Below are positions 47,301 through 59,300 of a stretch of 64,000 bases of DNA, piece by piece. How positions within the stretch are numbered: the first letter of the stretch is position 1; each line of letters starts with the position of its first letter. Both the position numbers and the translations under genes were made by a program. The DNA comes from Pachypanchax playfairii (Eukaryota; Chordata; Actinopteri; Cyprinodontiformes; Aplocheilidae), in contig SSNP01000007.1 in NCBI GenBank assembly GCA_006937955.1, forward strand, positions 1,450,227 to 1,514,226. Reading direction: 5' to 3'. The notes under the pieces are model-generated. The model saw nothing but the letters and a program-made list of their open reading frames with translations. It was not told the DNA's origin and did no database searches.

Positions 47301-50300
47301 ATTAATTATTTTTTGAAGGAACTACCTGCAGATCTTCCCATCACTGGTTGTTGATCAAAGTTTTGTTTTGGTCACAGCATCACTTCCAAGTCATCTTGTT
47401 TCCTTGTGCTAAAGATAGCTCCTAATGTTTGGGCTCATCACCTTGTTGCAGAGTGAATTTGGGGCCCGTCAGGGTCCTTGATGGTACTATATGAGGAATA
47501 AATTGAATAATAAATATTAATAATGTACAAATTCTTGACTTGATAAGTAGAAGGAATCACCAGACTTGCGGGGAACCTCCTGCGTGTTTCAGTGTTCCTG
47601 GCAGAAGCTCTTAACTGTTCTGTTCTCCGACCACTTGACAAGCAAACGGACTTCTGTTGCTGCCAAATATTTTTCAGTTTAGACCACCTGCTGGCGTTTT
47701 TCTTCACAAATTTTAAAATATACATGGTTGAGTCAATCAGCTTTGTTTTCACGTCAGACGTTTGACTTTCTTGCCACAGATTTTTCATGAAAACTGTTTC
47801 TGTACAGCAGATGGGTGGACCTGCGTCCTGCAGGGTTCTGCCAGTCCTGAGCTCACAGCTCTGCTGGACATCTTCCAATTCCAAGGGAAATACGTTTGAT
47901 GTCTCTTTTATCGGTTGCACCAAGTTTCCTTGGCAGACCAGTGTGCCTGTTGTTTCTTTGCTCTGCTTTAAAAGTGCTGGGACAACATCTTGAAACTCCA
48001 GTCTGCTTTGAAGTCTTTGCCTGTGAGAGTTTTGCTGACATAGTAGAACTGCTGTGTGACTTGTTGCTGCGCGCTGCCTCACTATGGTGTTTGACCTATG
48101 ACACAACAGTGTCCTCCACAACCTCACCTTTAGTATCAGCATTTGTTTGTTCCTCACTCTGTCTTAATTCTTCTGCACAGCCGTTTCTCATTTAGTTACT
48201 AACTACGTTTTGACCTGTGAATTAAATGATTATTTGTGTCCGTGTGATTGAACTGGTGAATCAGGCATGGGACTAAAATCCAACACAAGCCCAAATGTTA
48301 GTAAACTGTCTACAAAAATGTTTTAAGAACAGAGAAAGATGATAAAAACTTTGGTTTAGTTTTAACTCAAAAAAGAAAAGTGAGCTGATAATGTAAACAA
48401 TCAGAATTTATATTTGAGGATTTCCACACATGCCTATTAAAATCATTTGCCCAGCACTTTATATATAACAGTATTTATTTTTTAGTGTTTATTTAAAATA
48501 AAGTGATATAAAAGACTGGTTTGTTAGTAGGGCTCCTACATAATATCATGTTATGTCATGATGACAGGACTTGTGAACTCTGATTAACTACTGTGTCTGA
48601 TCTATTGTTGGTTGAGGTCTGTGTGAACAAGCTGCGTGTTAACGACAGGGAAACTCATCAGTTTCACACAAGTCTTCCATCATGATAACCAGGTGTGATC
48701 ACTCAACTTTTGAAAACATACCAGTTTTGTTCAGTATCGCAATCTCAAAACAGTTACACTTTTTTTTTCTTTTTTGTAATTTGCTCAATATTCTTAAAAA
48801 GAGCTTGTGGGTTTTAAGTACTTGTTGAAATTCAGATAAAAAAGTTTGGACTCCTGATCAAACGCTAATGTTTAGTTCATTATGTGTGGAGCAAAGAGCA
48901 GATGAATTGTTTACACTGATTCCACATCAGTTTTCTTTTAGCTGGTTAACACGGTAACGGCCATGACGCTGTTTAGCTGAGCCAGAATCAGTTTCTCTGT
49001 GTTAGTGGGAGTTTGAAAACGGCACATCACAAATACTAACTTGAAAAAACGGATAGCAAACGCATAAAAACGTCCCTTAAATGAATAAATTTAATAAAAA
49101 TTTGTGATGAATTAAATGTTTTATTATTGGATGGGAAGCTTGTAGAAGGGAAAGCTGGAGGTTTTCATTAGTCAGACGAGTGGAGTTCAGTGTTGGGCTC
49201 TGCTCTGAAAAAGAAGATGCCAAGGGGCCCCTGGAGTGACTGTTCTCGGGGGCCCCTGAGGGACTTAATCCTGCTCATCGCATCAGTAATTCTGACATTT
49301 AAATTTAGAAGAATAATATCACCAATATCAAAAGTGTTAATAAGTAGTTTCCCTGTTTTTTAATTTGTATGTATTTTTTATTAAATAAAAGTAAAAAGTA
49401 CATGTGTATGTGTATGTATAAACTATCAAACACTTCAAAATTTGGGCTGGAAATATGACAATATTAGACAATGAATTATTAGAACATGTTGACTATCTGC
49501 TAAAGCAGACAAATCATATTAACGGCTATAGGACACGTATTACAAAATGGTTCAAACTGATTAAAATCTGTTCAGAAATGTTATGCAACCTAAATTATTT
49601 TTTTCTTAATTAGTTATTTTACCTGCTGCACTGGCTCCTCATTCATTTTAGGGTTAATTTTAAACTTCTGGTTTTAATTTATAGAGCTCTTAATGAACAA
49701 TCACCAGCCTATATAAGGGACCTTTGGCAGCCTTACATCTCCAGCAGGTCCCTGAGGTCAAGCGATTAGGGTTTGCTGGTTGTAAAGAAAACCATATTAA
49801 AAACAAAAGGTGACAGAGCGTTTGCAGTAGCGGCTCCTTCTCTTTGGAACTCACTTCCTCTCAACTTGAGATCTGTTGACTCGCCGATCACTTTTAAAAA
49901 GCAGCTAAAAAACCTCTTTTTAAACTCACTTTTACCTAGTTTTATCTGTTTTTATTATTTTTATATGTCATAGTGTTGTTTTAATGTGAAGCACTTTGTG
50001 ATTTTTATCTTGAAAAGGGCTATATAAATAAAGTTTTACTTATTTACTTATTTTGTATATAGAGAAATAGTTTAATGGCACTTTTCAGTGGAAAAAAAGA
50101 AAAATCAATTTAGAAATCTATGAAGAAAATCTGATATTTGCCATATTGCTTATCCCTGTCGAAAATGTTTAAATGAAACAGACGTGTATGCTCATGAATA
50201 ATAATTCCAACATCATGAACAGCCTGTCATTATAAAATAATTTGTCACATCTGAGTAAGAGAATCAGCAAAATCATGAACTCATCACCAAAACACAACAC

Positions 50301-53300
50301 AGTGACTTGTTTGATTATTGAACACGTGTTTTTTTTAATTAATTCTTTAATCCAATTATGCAAATTCCTTTACTCAGGTTTCAAACTATTGTTCTGTTTG
50401 TGGGTCTTGATCAGAGCTGTCTTCAGGCTGACACCTTTTACGAGCTGTGCGTTGTTGGGAAACTCAAATTAGTTGTTTCACCAGGAACAACATGTTTGTC
50501 TGCGTGTCATCCGAGTCGGTACACGGTACATGCAGACCTGCGTCCAGCAGCATCTGACATTAATACCAGGTGAAGTTAGAAAAATATCCTTAGAAATAAG
50601 TTTGTTTTTATTTATTTTATTAGAACGTGGCAGCCTTTTGGTTGGTTTTGTTGACTTTTCCTTTGTAGAATTGCAGGTGAACCGCCTACACACAGTTTTG
50701 ACGTGCTTTTTCAACACTTCCCATAAAGGACAGTCAGATCTTGTCTCACCAGTTCGATGTCATTTCTATCTGATGCTTTCTTTCATTCTTCCTGGATTTG
50801 CAGTTGTCATTCAGTCCAGTGTATTTGAGGAACTAAACATCAGAAATTCAGTGGAGTGTTAACACACAGGTTGTTGGTTGCTTTTAATCATTAAAGATGT
50901 CATTCAGAGAGGCGTGTGGCTTCTATCAAGGTTTAAAAATACTTGATGAGCTGCTTCAGCAAAAGTAGTCCTACTGCTGAAGCAGTTTAAATCAAGGGAT
51001 AATCTAGTTGTTTCTTTTTGTATTACAATCATAAAATTCTTTTCTACAGAGGATCGTAAACACTAAGAAATACTGTAGTGTTTTTATGTATTTAATACGA
51101 AGTTATAACATCCAGCGAAGAAATTGCACCCTGGTTCTTTGCTAATAATGCTGTACAAACAATCTTACTGTGTAAACAGTGAATCAAATGGACTGCAAAT
51201 AGTTATAAAGTAAAGCCCCCATAGACTGTCAGATATACAAAATGGGTGTTAAAGTCCTTAAATTATTAAAAAATGTTAATTAGTAATACCCCCTCTCATG
51301 TATTATGGTTAGGTCACACCTCTGACATACGTATTTATTAAAAGTTTTTTTGAATCGGTCTCCACTTATACAGAGTCAAATGACTACGTGTGCTGCCAGA
51401 CAGATCGACCTGTAGAAGCTGCTGCTCCTCAGCTGAGGCCTGCTGGTCTATGTGGTGGGTAAAGTTGAGCTGAGATATGTTGAACTCATCTTGGTGAAAT
51501 ACACTGAGAAGACCTCATTTCTTTTAATGCATGAGAGTAAACACACACATGCTCACCTATACGCAAACAAAGATGTGGTGTGTAGGCGACAAAAGCACAG
51601 GATGTGTGGTACGGGGGCAGAAAGAGGAGCAGGAGCTGAAGAAGTGTGCACATTCAGCAGGAGAGCCCCTGCTTTAGGTCTTTGACTGCCTCTTGTTTGA
51701 TGCCAATAGGAATCTGTTGATCTACTTTACATCCTCCACACTTCTAAAGCTCCAAACTATCTTATAACATCCAGACATGTGTGCTACATTCTTCTTTTTT
51801 TTTTCTAGGTACAAACTTACAAGCATCTATGAAAATAAACTTGGAGTTATATTTTCCTGTTTTATGGAGTTTCAGTTCAGTGTCATACATTCCTCACATG
51901 CATTTTAAATTGACCCGATGAGTCTGGTCAATAAACCAAACACTGTATTTGGCTTGGAGTCTTTCATTGGTTAGATTTATAATTTACAAGATTTAGGTGG
52001 GAAAAGGCCAGCTGAAGTTAACTTAAAGGTTGATAACTGGATCATTTCTTGCCTTTTTGAGCTTTGCTTGTCTTTGCTTTGAGTAAACCTTTTTGTGGTT
52101 TGGTTTATTGCATCTTCATATCTGCTCTGTGTGGTCTGACGAATTTTGATGCTATAAACTAACTGTATTCCGTTATCTTTAAGTAAACAGCAAAGCGAGA
52201 AAAACTGTATGTGAGACTACGACTTGAAGCAAACTTCACTGTTCTGCTGATGTTTGACATTATTCTTTTGTTCACAGTCACCTTGTCTTGCTGTTAAAGT
52301 ATTTTACACTTGTGCAAGATAAAACCTCTTTTGCTGTTTTCAAATTGTGATAATCTTAAAATTAATCACATTGTAAATATTTGATGAATTTGTCCTGTTT
52401 TCCATTGGGACACATTTCATTCAATATATTGGATTTTGTGTCTGATTCTTCAGTTGACATTCGAGAGATCAAGGAGATCCGTCCGGGTCAGAAGTCCCGG
52501 GACTTTGAGCGCTGTGTGGAGGACGCTGCATCACGGCTCGACAATGCTTACTGCTTTGTTATTCTGTATGGCAACGAGTTTCGCCTTAAATGCCTCAGCC
52601 TTGCAGGTTTGCACTCAGTCTGCACTCTTTCATCATTACAAACCTGCATTTAGATCTGGTTTATTACTTGTTGTATTTTTAGAACTTATATCTGAGTAAC
52701 TGCAGCATTTGTCACATTGCAAGCACTGACCTCACTTGTGTGCTTAACTTATTCTCTTAGCGACATGTGATGAGGAGATGACCATGTGGGTTAAAGGGTT
52801 AAACTGGCTTGTGGCTGATACGCTGAAGTCACCAACACCGCTTCAAATAGAAAGGTGACACAGATGCACATACACACCACATTGTCTTTGTAGAAATGTT
52901 TGTATGATTCACAGCATCTTCTCTATATTCTGTTCTTTGGCTCTGATTACACTGATTACACTACTGATGAGTACAATGTTTTTTATTTAAATTCATTTTA
53001 TTTTTCCACTTTAAAAAAGTGTTCATCTAGATTTTAGGCAGAATTTCTAACTAAAATGCTGGTAATATCTAGATTGGACCATAATGTTGACTTTAAGGAT
53101 GCATCAGAATACAAAGGATGTAGTTGTGACTAAAGATTCTCCCAAAAATATTCCAGCATTTTGGGGCTTTTACACTGTTTACTAGTTTCTCTCTAAAATC
53201 AAAGCCCTGCCATTCCTGAAAGGATTTCATATTGCTCATCGTCTTTCATGCCGGAATTTGAAACTGGGATCATCTTATGTTGAGATACGATGGACTCATA

Positions 53301-56300
53301 GCTGTTTTATCTTGTGAGATCTGTTATTCTGTGCTGTGAATGACTCTTGGCTAAAAAACAAATTGCAATACTTTGTTTACTTAGGTCAATTAACCCTGGT
53401 GGCCATCTTGGAAGAAGTTAATTTAAAAGGTTTATCAGTTGTAGATGCACATCCAATGAGGACTTTCAGAGATTTTCATTAAAATCCTTCCAGCAGCTCA
53501 TGAAATATTTTGAAAACACTGCAAACAAACTACAGTGTCATCGTCTGGTTTCTGGCTTTAAAAAGTGAAACCTTTCCAGCACATGACCAACGTTTAATGC
53601 TGACAGGATCAGGATGAAGAGAGTCAGACGTAGTAAACCGGCTCCTCGACTTTAGTAGCACATGGATGGAATATAAACCAAAAGTGCACATACATGTACG
53701 GACTCACATTGTCATTTTACAGAAACCCTTTGTTTGTCGAGTTCATTGAGAACTAAAACACGTTTGCATGTGGAAACACATCTAAACCGGCTCTGTTAGT
53801 TTGAACAGGAATTTAACTAGGTTTGTTTACATTGAATATCTTCATTCTTATCTTTCAGGTGGTTACGGAAGCAGTTCTATTCAGTTGATCGCAACAGAGA
53901 GGACAGGTAAGTTATATACAGTTACAGTTGAGAGAAAGTAGGGCCTCTGTACCCGTATAGTAGGTGTTTGTGAGACTGCTCAGTTGAGGTGAAGTGAAGG
54001 AACTGACCTAAAGCCACACACACACCAGCCGCTCTTCCTGCAGCAGGAAACAGACTGCAGAGAATGGAGGAGATGTGCAGAGATGTTTGTCTGTAACATC
54101 CTTGTCTTTGTTATTTTGTGAAGGGATTGTTATCCCTTGCCAAAATTCCAGGTGTAGAGTAGTAGACGCAAAGACCAAATGCCCTAAGAGAGCTGGTCTG
54201 TTTACGAGGTTTCAGCTGAAAAATATCTTTTATGTCTGGTAGGAAAGTGTGTTTGCAGGCCTTCGCACGTATCATATGTGCATATGCATGTTAGTTTTAA
54301 TGTTTTGTTTCCACAAAATGCGTGTGTCTGTATAGGATATCCTGTAAGGATCTGAAGAACATGCTGATCCAGGTCAACTACAAGGTGCCAAACATGAAGT
54401 TCCTCAAAGAGAAACTTCCGGTAAAATTGCTTTTCTTATTACAACACCCTTCTCACCATGGTGCTGCGAGAAGCTACATCAGGGATACTCAACTAAACTG
54501 GGCAGGGGGCCAAATTGAGAAATTTGGAAGAGCTCAAGGGCCAGTTAATAAACTACATTCAACATACAAAATAAAACCTGTTAAAACAAGTGTAGCTTGT
54601 GCTCATGTTTTGATGCATTTTATTACCCCATTGCGTAGAAGTAAAAATCCTTCACGTCAAACAATTATTAACAAAGCTGGGGGACCTTTTTAACTATCAT
54701 TTGTTATTTGCTATCATTTGCTCACCTAACTAACTAACCAAGGTTCCCACTCATTGATTCAAGCATTGACTCAAGCAGATAACTTCACAAACAACAAAGT
54801 GTGAAAATATGAAACTGGGTCATTCAGTTAACAAAAGCGCATAGTAGCACAGTGCAAACCATCCAGAATTATAATTGTCTTGAAATACTTTATATAAAAA
54901 AAAGAATTCCGACCGCAGCTCTTTTTCAAAACAGCCACAAGTATGGATCAGCTGATTAAACTTCCAGCACAAACAAAGTGAGTTGCTCACTCTCCTGTTA
55001 ATGTGAACTCATCAGAAGTTCTCCGAAAGATTTTCCAGCAATGCTTCCATTTGTGACAGTACAGTCCCGTTTACAGGAACATCATGCAGCGTCGGGAAAT
55101 GAAGCTGTTTTCCCTGTAAATCTGCGACAAAAACAGTTAAGGTAGTCTGAAAGGCGCTCACTTTCCCCCACCTTGGAGCAGGCACGAGGCAGCTACGTCT
55201 TCTGCTGCACAGCGCAGGTGTTGTGGATTAGAGGCGTTTCTGTGTTAATTGGTGGCCAACACGTGCCTGTTACTAGACAAGGGGATGGCCCTTAGCTGCC
55301 CTCATAAGTGCCATATTTTTTTCCCTGCAGAAATAAAATGTTGTTTTTTTTTTTTTTGTCTCACTCTGTTAATTCAGAACATTTTGTAGGCCCGCGGGCT
55401 GTGAGATGAGTAAGGCTGAGCTACCGGTTTACAGTTTGTCATTTATGGCTTCTTTTGCTTTGTTTTTAGGACTCTGAGATAAGAAACGGGGAAGTGACCT
55501 TCAGCCAGTTCGCCCAGCTGTATCGTAACCTCATGTTTGATGCTCAGAAAAGTGTAAGTGTAATCATTTTGTTTTCACGGATAGTCCCAGCTCTTTTTTC
55601 AACTCACAGCCTCCTCGTCTGATGCCCTGCCATATCCCTCTTTATCCCCTATGTGTATGCTCTCAAATGGCTCCAAAATCAATATACACCAGTTAAAACC
55701 CACCAAACCCCTCTAGTGGAGGCCATTAGGACACACACACACATGCACACACGGCTCAGGTCATATTAAATGGATGACCTCAGTGGCCTCACACCCACCT
55801 CCAGGAACTCTGTGTCTATCTACAGAAGCAGCATTACAGTAAAAGTACTAATTAACTGAAATGTTTCTCTTTTATCTTTCAGATGGTTATCCCATTTCTT
55901 CAAAAGTAGGTCATAAATAAATCTACACACTGCAGATATACTGTCAGTCTTTATGTGTATGTGTGAGAGAGACATTTATTTCATAAAACAAACTATTACA
56001 TTCTCTTATCAGGTTCTTGAACCCAGAGAGGAATATCTCCTTTATGGACTTTATGAGTTTCCTGCTTGACTCTCAAATGGTAAAAAATGTTCTGATGTTG
56101 GTCATATCACAGATTTTATTTATTTATTCTTTTCATTCCGTAACCCATCTGTATTTTTGTGTTTAATGAAGGAGTCATGGGCCGTAGACAGAATCAAGGT
56201 TCAGGAGTTTATGTTTGGCTACCTGAAGGATCCCCTGAGAGAAGTGGAGCAGCCGTATTTCCAGCCAGACGAAGTATGAACTCTTTATTCCACTTTTATT

Positions 56301-59300
56301 TTTTTTCTCCTCTTTTTTGAGCTTTGCTCAGTAATGGAAACATTTAAATATGTCTTTGCAAGTCAAGTTTCCCGTGTGTGTGCCCCCCCCGCCACCACCT
56401 CGTTCCGCTGGTGTGGGTGGGAGATTCTCAGACACTGACATGGATACTCATGATCTCAGCCTAAAAACACCTTCTCCCACACAGTTTGCAAAGTGTGGTG
56501 GTTCTGCAGAAAGCGAGGGGTGTTTTTGTGGTCACTATAAAGTTCTTAACTGAGTTAAAAAGAAGAAGAAGCTGGTGCGATCCAGTGCTGTCTGTCTGTG
56601 GATGAGGTTGTTCATCGTCCGATAGCTGCTAAACGACCTTTCGTGTTCAGAGAGCCGCTCGGTGCATCTCTGGTGTATCACAGATATACTGGGGACAAGT
56701 CCATCAGATGTCTTCAACAGAAACAGACTTGCATGTTTTTGTGTTACATTGGAAATTGAGCACAGAAAAACAATATGGATGCTCAGAGAGAACATGTAGA
56801 CTCTTCAGGAAAAGATCTTCGCTGAAGAACCAGAAATGTGTGAAGAACCTGTAAACTATAACACTGATGAAAACTACATGACTTCTAATCTTGTTTGGTT
56901 TCTCCAAACATTTTAAAGCTGTAGGATGTGTTTACTGGATAAACACTCACTAATCTGAGAGAATTGAGTAAAAGATTGTATGTCTTAAACTTTGTTATTG
57001 CTCTCCTCTCTCCTGTGTAGTTCCTTACATACCTCTTCTCCAAGGAGAACACCATCTGTAAATCCTCCCTGGACCAAGTCTGTCCTGAGGACATGAACAA
57101 CCCCCTGTCTCACTACTGGATCTCCTCTTCGCACAACACGTACGGACTGAAAACAGTCACACACTCTCTTCATTTTGCTTTTCAAATCGTAATCCAGTCC
57201 TGAGAATGCCGAAGCCAGGACATTCTTTCCCTACTAAAACGAGGCTTTTCAATGAACCTCATACATCAGATAAAAGTCTATTATTTAATCACATGTTCCT
57301 GCGTAAGATTCATTCAACTGTTTTATGAAAAAAGTGTTTTTCCTGCCATTGAAAAGTGTGAGAACAGCAGTTCAAATGATAACCTTTTGTACTAGGCGTG
57401 AAACAATACTCACTGGTGCATTGAAACGAACATTTCCCATGCTGCTTTGATTTTTGTTTGAATTGTCTCACCGAACTATTTGCTGCTGTCAACAGAAGAG
57501 AAGCAGCCTGTGTAATTTTGTGGTAAGAATGAGTTTGATAAAAATACAGAGACACCCTGCTTGTGGTGAGATCATCAACTGTTAGAGAATGCTTTTATTA
57601 GAACTTGTTTGCATACCTTTTAACTTCAACCCTTGTATTTTTAGCTACCTGACTGGGGACCAGTTTTCCAGTGAGTCGTCCTTGGAGGCGTACGCTCGTT
57701 GTCTGAGGATGGGGTGTCGCTGTATAGAATGTGGGTAAACACACATGCAAACTGTAGAGTTTAACCCACCCATGGGGAAAACACACCACCTGACTTCTAA
57801 CATCATAAATAAAAGATCACAGTTCCAAATGTAAAATACCTTCATAATCACGCAAGTAGCTGTCATAAGACAATAGTGTGTGTTGCATTTATCGCAAACC
57901 CTTGTCAAGCAGGTTTTTTTTTTTTTTTTTTAAATGAGTTTTACAGTTGACTGAGTGTCAACTCAAACACAAAGACAAAGACAAACTCATGCGTCACAGC
58001 TGATTTCTCTATTGTCACTCTGTGGTGACTGTACATGCTTGTTTTTGGTCTTACAGTGTGAAAAAGTGACGTGTTGTGTTTGTTTTCAGTGGACTGCTGG
58101 GACGGTCCTGAATCAATGCCAGTCATCTACCACGGACACACTCTCACCACAAAGATCAAGTTTGTCGATGTTCTAAACACGATCAAAGAGCACGCCTTTG
58201 TCACGTCTGAGTGAGTCTCCGTGACTTCAGATTCTTTTTTTAGTTCTTTTATTTAGCCGTCATGACAGGATCATTGTTCTGTTTGTGTAACAAAATATTG
58301 TGAGAGAACTAAAGCAAAGTACAAGTTACTTTTTCTTGAATGTTACATTTACCAATCTGTGTTTCCCGGTCAGTTATCCTGTCATCCTCTCCATCGAGGA
58401 CCACTGCAGCATTGTTCAGCAGAGAAACATGGCCGCACAGTTTAAGAAAGTGTTTGGAGACATGCTGCTGACCAAGGCGGTGGATATGGCAGCAGACGGC
58501 CTGCCCTCACCCAACCAGCTGAAGAGAAAGATTCTCATCAAGGTCAGCGCTGCCCTGCAGAGAAAACCTTTCATCAACTTCACTCAAAAATAAACAAATA
58601 TCAGTGGAGGGCAGGATAACTTTTCTAACTCTATTTCATCATCTTCTACCCATCACTGCCTTTATCCTCTTTAGCATAAGAAGCTAGCTGAAGGTAGTGC
58701 CTATGAGGAGCCGTCCTACTTCAGCACCACGCCCTCCAATGAGAATGATATCAGCGACTCCATCAAAAATGGCATCCTGTACCTGGAAGATCCCGTGAAC
58801 CATGTAAGCTGTCTCTTATACNNNNNNNNNNNNNNNNNNNNNNNNNNNNNNNNAACACGTTTGCATGTGGAAACACATCTAAACCGGCTCTGTTAGTTTG
58901 AACAGGAATTTAACTAGGTTTGTTTACATTGAATATCTTCATTCTTATCTTTCAGGTGGTTACGGAAGCAGTTCTATTCAGTTGATCGCAACAGAGAGGA
59001 CAGGTAAGTTATATACAGTTACAGTTGAGAGAAAGTAGGGCCTCTGTACCCGTATAGTAGGTGTTTGTGAGACTGCTCAGTTGAGGTGAAGTGAAGGAAC
59101 TGACCTAAAGCCACACACACACCAGCCGCTCTTCCTGCAGCAGGAAACAGACTGCAGAGAATGGAGGAGATGTGCAGAGATGTTTGTCTGTAACATCCTT
59201 GTCTTTGTTATTTTGTGAAGGGATTGTTATCCCTTGCCAAAATTCCAGGTGTAGAGTAGTAGACGCAAAGACCAAATGCCCTAAGAGAGCTGGTCTGTTT

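Larger units (their letters stand above)
44588..52453 (+). other. plcg1: Large plcg1 intron after the first coding exon
   Basis: A 7.9-kb intron. It contains an N gap (45660-45970), an unidentified antisense ORF (47438-48157), a palindromic GC patch (about 49215-49260) and an L2-like LINE tail (about 49615-50045). Elsewhere I see only AT-rich sequence. Confidence 0.75.

Noticed and set aside
53380..53560. Possible LINE tail ('ggccatcttggaag...cagctcatgaaat')
   Set aside because: The phrases are faintly like known fish repeats but too short and diverged to assign.
54322..54693. 123-codon open frame beginning at the ISCKDLKN exon (and its copy at 59419-59790)
   Set aside because: Only 54336-54420 is exon. 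The rest is read-through past a GTAAAA donor into transposon-derived intron.
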